Source: Chloracidobacterium sp. UBA6041
GTDB lineage: Bacteria; Acidobacteriota; Blastocatellia; Pyrinomonadales; Pyrinomonadaceae
Reading direction: 5' to 3'
Length of the DNA: 60,149 nucleotides
NCBI GenBank assembly: GCA_002427845.1
Contig: DIYZ01000268.1
Location: 1-60,149, forward strand
In this document: piece after piece, positions 53,704 to 60,149 of the stretch
How the letters are laid out: each line of letters begins with the position of its first letter
Numbering within the stretch: position 1 is the stretch's first letter
Position numbers and translations under genes: made by a program
Notes under the pieces: generated by a model
The model's input: the letters and a program-made list of their open reading frames with translations, nothing else
What the model was told of the DNA's origin: nothing
Databases searched by the model: none

Positions 53704-55239
53704 ATGGACCCAACCGCTAAAGCACAAATCTGTGTGCCGGTGTGCGCCCCAACGATCGCTGCGGTCGGGCGAGCTAGCGAGCAGGCAGCCGCATGGGGCG
53801 ATTTCATTGAGATCAGGCTCGACTGTCTCGACCCGGCTGAGTTGGCTAGTGGTCTTCAGAATACGGAAGCTTCATTACCGGGTTCCGGCCGACTAACCAT
53901 TCTTACATTCCGCCCCATTGAGCAGGGTGGACAGCGTAAGTTGGAGGCAAAAGCACGACTGCTTTTTTGGTTATTCAATCGCCCTCCGGCGGATTTGTTT
54001 GATATTGAATTTGATATTGCAGCGGCACCGTCTCTGCTTGACTACAGCGTGGGACTGGATTGGAATCAGGTAATCTGTTCCTATCACAATTTTCTTGGGT
54101 TGCCCGCCAATCTCGGTGAAATATACGAACGACTGAAGGCGAGTCCGGCACGGATTTTAAAAATTGCCGTGCAGGTTGATGACGCTGTTGACTGCATACC
54201 GGTTTTTGAACTTCTGGAGCGAGCGCAAAAAGATGGTCGTGAGATGATCGCGATAGCTATGGGCGCCGCTGGATTAGCGACGCGCATTCTTGGACCATCA
54301 CGCGGAGCTTTCCTGACCTACGGCGCCCTGGGCGATGAAAGCGCCACTGCGCCGGGGCAGATTTCCGCGCGGCAACTCAAAGAAGTTTATCGAATTGAAA
54401 AGATAGACAGGCAAACCAAGATTATGGGCTTGGTGGGGCGTCCAGTTTCCCACTCTGTCTCGCCGCAAATCCACAACACCGCCTTTGCAGAGAGCGAGAT
54501 TAACGCCGTCTATATTCCCTTCGAGGTCAGCGACGCGAAAGCATTCATCGGGCGGATGGTCCATCCGCGAACGCGTGAACTCGATTGGAATATGCGGGGC
54601 CTGAGTGTGACTGCGCCACATAAGTTTGCTGTGATGGATGAACTGGATTGGATAGAGCCTGCCGCCAGGGGAATTGGCGCCGTAAACACGATCGTGGTGG
54701 CCGGCGCTAAGCTGCATGGCTACAACACCGACGCGAGAGCTTTTTTAAAACCGCTGGTGCAGAAACTTGGTTCGTTGCGCGGGGTGCGCTGCGCGATCAT
54801 TGGCGCAGGGGGCGCGGCGAGTGCAGCCGCATGGGCCCTAAGACAAGAAACAGCGGACGTGACTATTCTTGCGAGGAACAATGATAAGGCTGAAGAGCTG
54901 GCCGGAAGGTTCGGCGTCGCCTGGAGTAGTGTTGAAAAATCAAGCTTCGCAGGATTTGACTTAGTGATAAATGCGACATCGCTGGGCACCAGAGGAACGT
55001 CCGAGGACGAATCGCCAGCGAATGCCTCTCAACTTCGCGGTACGCGCCTGGCGTATGACTTAGTTTACAATCCCCGCGAGACGCGATTCTTGCGCGAGGC
55101 GCGCGACGCTGACTGCGAGACACTGGGTGGTCTGCCGATGTTAGTGGCGCAGGCCGCGGAGCAGTTTCGACTGTGGACTGGAAGCGAAGCACCGGAGGGA
55201 GCGATGTTGCAGGCCGCCGAGCAAGCGCTGAAATCCTGA
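53704..55239 (+). CDS. aroDE: Bifunctional 3-dehydroquinate dehydratase (type I)/shikimate dehydrogenase
   Basis: 511 residues. The N-terminal half (1-225) is a type I DHQase: IEIRLDCLDP, SYHNF, the Schiff-base Lys in RILKIAVQV and IAIAMGAAGLATRI. The C-terminal half (about 235-508) is AroE: GRPVSHSVSPQIHNTAFAE, NMRGLSVTAPHKFAVM, GAVNTIV, NTDA, the NADP loop IGAGGAASAAAWALR and GLPMLVAQAAEQFRLWTG. It catalyses steps 3 and 4 of the shikimate pathway in one chain. The fusion is known from plants, chlamydiae and some other bacteria. Confidence 0.97.
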   Translation: MDPTAKAQICVPVCAPTIAAVGRASEQAAAWGDFIEIRLDCLDPAELASGLQNTEASLPGSGRLTILTFRPIEQGGQRKLEAKARLLFWLFNRPPADLFDIEFDIAAAPSLLDYSVGLDWNQVICSYHNFLGLPANLGEIYERLKASPARILKIAVQVDDAVDCIPVFELLERAQKDGREMIAIAMGAAGLATRILGPSRGAFLTYGALGDESATAPGQISARQLKEVYRIEKIDRQTKIMGLVGRPVSHSVSPQIHNTAFAESEINAVYIPFEVSDAKAFIGRMVHPRTRELDWNMRGLSVTAPHKFAVMDELDWIEPAARGIGAVNTIVVAGAKLHGYNTDARAFLKPLVQKLGSLRGVRCAIIGAGGAASAAAWALRQETADVTILARNNDKAEELAGRFGVAWSSVEKSSFAGFDLVINATSLGTRGTSEDESPANASQLRGTRLAYDLVYNPRETRFLREARDADCETLGGLPMLVAQAAEQFRLWTGSEAPEGAMLQAAEQALKS

Positions 55240-55300
55240 GCACTGAAAGCGGAGATCTGAAGAGTGGGATCAGAAATTTGAGATCTGAGATCTGAATGGA
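55240..55300. repeat. Degenerate AGATCTGA word array
   Basis: The short gap between aroDE and the next gene is made of words like GAGATCTGA, AAATTTGAGATCTGAGATCT. It is similar in style to the other intergenic word repeats of the window. Confidence 0.6.
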
Positions 55301-56320
55301 ATGAACGAACGCTACAGCCGGCAAATTCTATTCAACGGAATTGGTAAGGAAGGCCAAAGCCGATTACTACAAGCGCGCGCGCTAATAGTCGGCTGCGGCG
55401 CCCTCGGTACCGCTCAAGCTGAAAGCCTGGCCCGCGCCGGAGTGGGTCGACTGCGAATCGCCGATCGCGATTTTGTCGAAGCTTCCAACCTGCAAAGACA
55501 GACCATGTTTACAGAGCGTGATGCCGCTGAACGGATCCCAAAGGCAATCGCTGCCGCCAATCATATTCAAGAGATTAATCCAGATATAGAAGTCGAGCCG
55601 GAGATTACGGACGTCAACCATTCCAACATTGAGCGACTCGTGAAAGACTGCGATGTCGTTTTGGATGGCACTGATAATTTTGCGACCCGTTATTTGATCA
55701 ACGATGCCTGCGTCAAACACAAGATCAATTGGATTTACGGTGCCGCGGTCGGTTCCTACGGCGTAACGATGACCATCCAGCCGCATCAAACTGCTTGCCT
55801 GCGATGCGTCTTCGAAGAAGCGCCGCCTGCGGCCAGCGCTCCAACCTGTGACACGGCCGGCGTCATCATGCCCATCATTAGCGTGGTTGCCGCGGTTCAG
55901 GTTACTGAGGCTTTGAAATTGTTGACCGGACAAAATGAAGAGTTACATCGGTCGTTGATGCAGTTTGACGTGTGGCGCAACGAATGGCGAAAGATCAATC
56001 CGGGCCCACCTTCGCCCGATTGTCCAACTTGCGGGCTGGGAAACTTCACAACGCTGGAAGCTGCGTCCGGTGACTTTGCCGCCGTGTTATGTGGCCGGAA
56101 CGCAGTGCAGATTTCGCCGTCACAATCCACGCGAATCGACTTCGAGGCGCTGGCGAAAAGACTTCAAGTCACCGGCGAGGTGAAATTCAATGACTACCTT
56201 TTGCGCTTTCGCACCGGGGAATTTGAAGTCACTGTGTTTCAGGATGCGCGATCGATTATCCGGGGTACTAATGAAATCAAAACGGCGCGATCGTTATACG
56301 CAAAATACATAGGAAATTAA
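55301..56320 (+). CDS. ThiF/MoeB family adenylyltransferase
   Basis: 339 residues. It opens with MNERYSRQILFNGIGKEGQ and the ATP loop VGCGALGTAQAESLARAGVG, then RDFVEASNLQRQTMF, DGTDNFATRYLINDACV and the zinc pairs CLRC and CPTC. The catalytic Cys region is APTCDTAGVIMPIISVVAA. It adenylates the C-terminal Gly of a ThiS or MoaD protein for sulfur transfer. It has no rhodanese domain. The C-terminal 60 residues form a small ubiquitin-like or unknown extension. Which partner it serves (thiamine or molybdopterin) is not shown by neighbours. Confidence 0.9.
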   Translation: MNERYSRQILFNGIGKEGQSRLLQARALIVGCGALGTAQAESLARAGVGRLRIADRDFVEASNLQRQTMFTERDAAERIPKAIAAANHIQEINPDIEVEPEITDVNHSNIERLVKDCDVVLDGTDNFATRYLINDACVKHKINWIYGAAVGSYGVTMTIQPHQTACLRCVFEEAPPAASAPTCDTAGVIMPIISVVAAVQVTEALKLLTGQNEELHRSLMQFDVWRNEWRKINPGPPSPDCPTCGLGNFTTLEAASGDFAAVLCGRNAVQISPSQSTRIDFEALAKRLQVTGEVKFNDYLLRFRTGEFEVTVFQDARSIIRGTNEIKTARSLYAKYIGN

Positions 56321-56330
56321 GATCAAAAAT

Positions 56331-58553
56331 ATGTTCCAACTCAGCTTACGAAAACTTCTAACACACTTTGCAGTCGCGCTGCTTTTGCTTGGCGCGTCAG
56401 CCTCGGCAGCTTACTCCGGCCAACCAGTTATTTGGGAAACAAGCGGCCGCGGCGAACTACTGAAAGGTGACGCGCGCGGCGTTTCGATCAGCGACACGGG
56501 CGTGCTGATGCTGGCCCCCAGTCTCACTCAACTATTCAATACGGAACAGGCGTTTGTCTGGTCGAGTGCAGTGGATAGTCAAGGCAATGTTTATCTCGGC
56601 ACCGGCCATGACGGAAAGGTTTTTCGAGTAGCGCCCGATGGTCGCGGTTCACTGCTTTATGACGCGGCGGAATTGGATGTTACGGCTCTGGCCGTTGCTC
56701 GAGATGGGTCAGTCTATGCCGGCACTTCGCCGGACGGAAAAGTTTATCGAATTACTTCAGATGGACGCGCCGAAGTCTATTTCGATCCGGCAGACAAATA
56801 TATTTGGTCGTTAGCCGTTCTCGGCGATGGATCACTGGCGGTGGGCACTGGCGACAACGGCAAACTCTATCGGGTTCGTGCGGCGGGCGCAAAACCCGAG
56901 TCTTCACTCTTGATCGCTACTAACCAGACGCACGTTATCTCATTAGCAGTGACTGCTCAGGGCGACTTGATAGCCGGTACCGATCCCGGAGGCCTGGTCC
57001 TGCGCATTTCACCAGACGGCAAAGCGTTTGCGCTCTTTGACGCACGTCTGCGCGAGATTCATGCATTGGCTCCCGCGGCCGACGGTTCGATATATGCGCT
57101 GGCACTCAGTGACGCTGCGTCCGCAGGCCGGCCGCAGTCGGTGCCCGCGCCGGCGCCGCAACCCACTGACGGCACCGGTGTGCCGGCAACTTCCGTTACC
57201 ATCACCGCAATCGATGAAAGTGGCACGCCGATTCAGCAGCAGCCCTCGGCTACCCGCAGTCGTACGGATATTTCCACCGCGCGAAGCGCAGTGTTTCGCA
57301 TATTGCCCGACGGCGCTACCGACGTCGTGTGGAGTTCGCCGACGGTGACGGCCTTTGCCATAGCTCCAGGGTTGCGGCCGGGAAGCGTCTTAATTGGAAC
57401 TGCCGACAAAGGACGTATTTACTCTGTCACCAACGACGGACGCGACACGTTACTTTTGCAATCGAGCGAAGGACAGATTTCCTCGTTCCTTGTTCGCAGC
57501 GGCCAGATGTATGCGGCATCAAGCAATCAAGGGAAACTATTTCGCTTTGACAAAGAGTTGGTCGCGGACGGTTCTTATGAATCACCGGTACGTGATGCAA
57601 AACTTACGGCGCTGTGGGGTCGAATTTGGTGGCGGGGGAGCGGTAATGTCGAGCTGCAGACACGAACCGGAAACGGCGAAAGACCCGACGCTACCTGGAG
57701 CGACTGGAGCACGTCTTACCGCAACCCGGAAGGGAGCCAGATATCCAGTCCACGAGCGCGCTTTATTCAGTGGCGGGCCAGCTTGAAATCTACGGGCACA
57801 GGCATGCAGACCTGGATGGATGATACCAGTGTCGCTTACTTGCCAAGAAATGTTGCGCCGGAGGTGCTGTCGATTACGTCGCTGCCGATTGGCGTTGGGT
57901 TGCAACAGGTGGCGCAGCTCCAGGTGGATCCAAATGTAGAATCATCCGGTCTTGATCCGTCACTATTCGGTGCAGTCGCGCAGGTTCCACCTCGTCGCCT
58001 GTTTCAGCGCGGCGCGCGTTCGTTTCAATGGCAAGCCGAGGATCGGAACGGCGACACGCTGGAGTATGCGATCTACTATCGGCCGGTTAACGAAACCACC
58101 TTTCGGTTGTTGAAAGATAAACTGCGCGATAACTTTTATACCATCGACGGAGCAACGCTGGCCGACGGGCGATACATCATTAAGATTGTCGCCTCTGACG
58201 CGCCCGATAATCCGATGGGCCAGGCGCTTTCCGGAGAACGTTTGAGCGAACCGGTTGATATCGATAACACGCCGCCGGTAGTGCGCGTCGTGACGCCCGC
58301 TCAATCCGGGGGAGCCGCCAGCCGCACTGTTTTCGATGTTGATGACGCGACCGGCAAGATAAAAAAGGCCGACTTCAGTCTTGATGGGTCGCCCTGGACC
58401 CCTTTGTTTCCGGAAGACGGAATTGCCGACAGCGGCCACGAGCGATATGTTGTCGAACTTCCCGCGCTGGCACCGGGGGAACACACCGTAAGCCTGCGCG
58501 CGTTTGATGGTAGCGGCAACGTGGGGACACTAAGCGTGACCTTGCGGCGCTAG
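56331..58553 (+). CDS. Secreted beta-propeller protein with Ig/FN3-like C-terminus
   Basis: 740 residues. The signal peptide (FAVALLLLGASASAAYSG) is followed by NHL/SMP30-like strands in repeats of the type GxVYxGTxxDGKVYRI (SVYAGTSPDGKVYRI, SLAVGTGDNGKLYRV, SVLIGTADKGRIYSV). A Pro/Ala/Gln-rich insertion lies near 265-325. After about residue 430 it has an F5/8-like and FN3-like part (RTGNGERPDATWSDWS, YAIYYRPVNETTFRLL) and a terminal Ig-like domain (NTPPVVRVVTPA...). The role is unknown, possibly a cell-surface or periplasmic scaffold. It starts 10 bases after the ThiF gene. Confidence 0.8.
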   Translation: MFQLSLRKLLTHFAVALLLLGASASAAYSGQPVIWETSGRGELLKGDARGVSISDTGVLMLAPSLTQLFNTEQAFVWSSAVDSQGNVYLGTGHDGKVFRVAPDGRGSLLYDAAELDVTALAVARDGSVYAGTSPDGKVYRITSDGRAEVYFDPADKYIWSLAVLGDGSLAVGTGDNGKLYRVRAAGAKPESSLLIATNQTHVISLAVTAQGDLIAGTDPGGLVLRISPDGKAFALFDARLREIHALAPAADGSIYALALSDAASAGRPQSVPAPAPQPTDGTGVPATSVTITAIDESGTPIQQQPSATRSRTDISTARSAVFRILPDGATDVVWSSPTVTAFAIAPGLRPGSVLIGTADKGRIYSVTNDGRDTLLLQSSEGQISSFLVRSGQMYAASSNQGKLFRFDKELVADGSYESPVRDAKLTALWGRIWWRGSGNVELQTRTGNGERPDATWSDWSTSYRNPEGSQISSPRARFIQWRASLKSTGTGMQTWMDDTSVAYLPRNVAPEVLSITSLPIGVGLQQVAQLQVDPNVESSGLDPSLFGAVAQVPPRRLFQRGARSFQWQAEDRNGDTLEYAIYYRPVNETTFRLLKDKLRDNFYTIDGATLADGRYIIKIVASDAPDNPMGQALSGERLSEPVDIDNTPPVVRVVTPAQSGGAASRTVFDVDDATGKIKKADFSLDGSPWTPLFPEDGIADSGHERYVVELPALAPGEHTVSLRAFDGSGNVGTLSVTLRR

Positions 58554-58619
58554 TAAAGTGATTCTTGGAAGTTGCACGATACCGTGCGAGGTGGTGCGAA
58601 ACGGTGCAAGAACGTTGAA

Positions 58620-58656
58620 ATCCGCCCTTGATATTAAGAGCTTAATAGGGGCGGAT
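58620..58656 (+). other. Strong bipartite hairpin
   Basis: ATCCGCCC pairs with GGGCGGAT, and inside TATTAAG pairs with CTTAATA around an AG turn. It lies in the gap before the small secreted protein gene. No U-run follows, so it may be a regulatory or RNA-stabilising structure. Confidence 0.5.
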
Positions 58657-58773
58657 GAGAAGATCGAGGTTTCCAGCCTTTCTGGCACCGTTCTTGCTCG
58701 ATTGAAGTCGGCGCGTCTCTTGCTCTCCCTCCCATGCGCGCATGTGAAAGGCATGAGGAGGACTGGAAGTTCG

Positions 58774-58977
58774 ATGTTCGACCTAAAGCGAAAATTGTTG
58801 GCGGTGGTAACCGGCTGTTTGCTCTCGGCCGGTGCTTTTGCTCAGAAACACGACGGAGATAAGCGTCCACCTAAAGATGACAATAGAGTAGTCGTCCAAC
58901 CCAAGGGCGAAAAGCCGCCGCCGAGCAACAACAATCAGGGTGACAAGAAGGGCAACGAGAAGAGGGGAAAACCCTGA
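58774..58977 (+). CDS. Small secreted Lys/Pro-rich protein
   Basis: 67 residues from ATG 58774; AGGAGG lies 12 bases upstream and an alternative ATG at 58753 adds seven residues. The longer frame from GTG 58558 reads through a hairpin and is rejected. The signal peptide (KLLAVVTGCLLSAGAFA) is followed by a short basic, Pro/Asn-rich tail (GDKRPPKDDNRVVVQPKGEK, then KKGNEKRGKP). I do not know its function. Two hairpins follow its stop. Confidence 0.65.
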   Translation: MFDLKRKLLAVVTGCLLSAGAFAQKHDGDKRPPKDDNRVVVQPKGEKPPPSNNNQGDKKGNEKRGKP

Positions 58978-58984
58978 GTCGGTT

Positions 58985-59003
58985 GCTCAGCACTCTGCTG
59001 AGC
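58985..59003 (+). other. Hairpin just after the small secreted protein gene
   Basis: GCTCAGCA and TGCTGAGC form a perfect 8-base stem with CTC loop, eight bases after the stop codon. No T-run follows. Confidence 0.6.
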
Positions 59004-59034
59004 GCGTTTGAATAATCTGCCGGCCGAAACAAAT

Positions 59035-59070
59035 AACCCGCATAACCTGAGGTTGCGCGGGTTTCTTCTT
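59035..59070 (+). terminator. Rho-independent terminator
   Basis: AACCCGC pairs with GCGGGTT, with an inner AACC-TGA-GGTT stem, followed by TTCTTCTTTT. It is well placed to end transcription from the upstream propeller and small protein genes. Confidence 0.85.
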
Positions 59071-59460
59071 TTCAGTTCGCCGGCTTTCTTCTTATCGCGA
59101 GCGCCCGAATATTTTTCTAACCCCAGGGACCCCCAGCTGGATTCGTCAAGTATATTATTGCCCTTTTAGATAATGGTCTGTTGATGACCTGAATCGTCCG
59201 CATTTTGAACCTCCGATGTAACCCCAAATCCTCGCTGGTTTGGCCTCTAAGGCAAAAGTTGCTTGTGGTTTTGACTCGCTGCGCCGATGGCTTGAAGCAA
59301 CGAAGGAAGACATAGCCGAATCAGTCCCGATTGGGTCTCAGTGAAGTGAATGAGTCCCGCATCTACCAGGCGATAGAGCGCCCGGGTAGTGGCTGAGGTG
59401 ATTGATCCTGCTTCTCTATCCTTTTACAGGAGGAGAGCCGGTCAAGATTCTAAACTTAAG
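59071..59460. other. Gene-poor stretch with possible minus-strand remnant
   Basis: On the minus strand, around 59240-59400, a frame reads TTRALYRLVDAGLIHFTE, a winged-helix-like end seen in DUF4388-type regulators. It stops at about 59249 and has no upstream part. I treat it as a possible fragment only. Confidence 0.3.
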
Positions 59461-59472
59461 CTTTTGGAATTT

Positions 59473-59694
59473 CTATGGCGTTGGACCCCGGATAGTCACG
59501 CTCTTGCCTACATTGATCCGCGCAGCAACTACAATATCTCAAGCCTTCCGATTGACGGCGACCCACCAAAGCAGTTGACCAATTTTGACACCGACCATAT
59601 ATTCCGATTTGCCTGGTCTCGCGATGGCAAACAACTCGCCATGATGCGCGGTAACGTGACCAATGACGTGGTGTTCGTAAACAATTTGAGATAA
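59473..59694 (+). pseudogene. C-terminal remnant of a PD40-repeat protein kinase or related TolB-like protein
   Basis: The frame FLWRWTPDSHALAYIDPRSN, then LPIDGDPPKQLTNFDTDHIF and FAWSRDGKQLAMMRGNVTND ends in NNLR and a stop. This is the typical end of acidobacterial Ser/Thr kinases carrying PD40 propeller blades (..FAWSRDGK.LA..RG....DVVLI...). No kinase domain or other blades are upstream; the preceding 80 bases look unrelated. Confidence 0.7.
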
Positions 59695-60075
59695 AAACCG
59701 ATGCGTCACGGCGGCGTGAGGGCATTCAGTAAGGATCTCGCCGAGGCGCTTAGGCAAGGGTACGCACGACCGGGGTATCAGGGCGCAATGCAGATCTGGT
59801 TTGAGAAGCTGCAGCAAAAGAAATCGGCCGGTCATCCGATAATCGGGCATTGTCATCAGGCAGCGCGCCCGCCATCAAAGAGCGATGTCATGATCGTCTG
59901 CGTTTCTTAAATAAGAGCGATTATCAAACGCCCGGCGTCTATAGAATCCGGCATTCTTTCTCTGGAAGGTTCTGAGGCATACCCGGTAAATCAATTTCCC
60001 ACTCAAAGTGGGTGCGAATGTGTGGGCGAAGCAAAACGGGCGACGCTGAGTCGCCCGTAATTTGTTGAAAAGTAT
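59695..60075. other. Gene-poor stretch before tRNA-Val
   Basis: A short plus frame at 59701-59910 contains DLAEALRQGYARPGYQGAMQ, reminiscent of C-terminal TPR segments of acidobacterial regulators, but lacks a ribosome binding site and any domain. It could be another fragment. Nothing else is seen. Confidence 0.35.

Positions 60076-60149
<74 letters not shown>

Noticed and set aside
58558..58773. N-terminal extension of the small secreted protein
   Set aside because: It reads through a strong hairpin and would bury the signal peptide inside the protein.

Overview
The window looks like a chromosomal segment of a Gram-negative, moderately GC-rich bacterium, most likely an acidobacterium of the Blastocatellia/Pyrinomonadales type. 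This is inference from gene content: LpxC and KdsD imply an LPS outer membrane; there are eukaryotic-like Ser/Thr kinases, many proteins with terminal zinc ribbons, Asn-rich linkers, secreted beta-propellers, C-terminal remnants of PD40/TolB-type proteins, and many small palindromic intergenic repeats. Some genes are decayed, and three tRNA genes (Lys-CTT, Arg-CCG, Val-CAC) are present.

Layout. 1-92: last codons of a GH1 glycosidase. 870-4230: membrane sensor kinase and sigma54-type response regulator. 4573-14578: a respiratory region, all on +. It encodes an outer-membrane monoheme cytochrome/barrel, a cupredoxin, a GltD-like FeS flavoprotein, a Rieske protein, split cytochrome b (b6-like plus subunit-IV-like), an octaheme cytochrome c, a monoheme cytochrome lipoprotein and an unrecognised exported protein with an internal duplication. 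15.1-19.97 kb: tRNA-Lys, a receiver protein, a MerR-TPR protein, Ku, a small unknown and a GT87-like membrane protein. 20.1-24.8 kb (-): FHA kinase, Asn-rich membrane protein, zinc-ribbon kinase, MscL. 25-31.6 kb: secreted unknown, receiver, tRNA-Arg, phosphate transporter with its DUF47 partner, KdsD, LpxC. 31.9-42.1 kb: PolA, NtrB-like sensor kinase, HemL, large Asp-box propeller. 42.1-43.6 kb: a cluster of gene remnants. 43.9-46 kb: RRM protein, DEAD-box helicase and IF-1, a cold-shock/translation set. 46-53.6 kb: RqcH-like NFACT protein, RDD protein, DUF2203, NYN protein, PepSY-like lipoprotein, unknown, RlmB, zinc-ribbon protein. 53.7-59 kb: AroDE, ThiF/MoeB, propeller, small secreted protein and a strong terminator. 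The end holds further remnants and tRNA-Val.

How it works together. The best candidate for an unusual system is 4573-14578. Read as a pathway, electrons from NAD(P)H or ferredoxin (flavoprotein) and/or the quinone pool pass through a b6-type Rieske/cytochrome b core into an eight-heme wire. From there they could reach a monoheme lipoprotein or the cupredoxin and the outer-membrane cytochrome. The pairing of a GltD-like flavoprotein with a Rieske/b complex recalls the NAD(P)-oxidoreductase-linked Rieske/b complexes described in anammox bacteria. The electron donor, acceptor and direction cannot be read from sequence alone.
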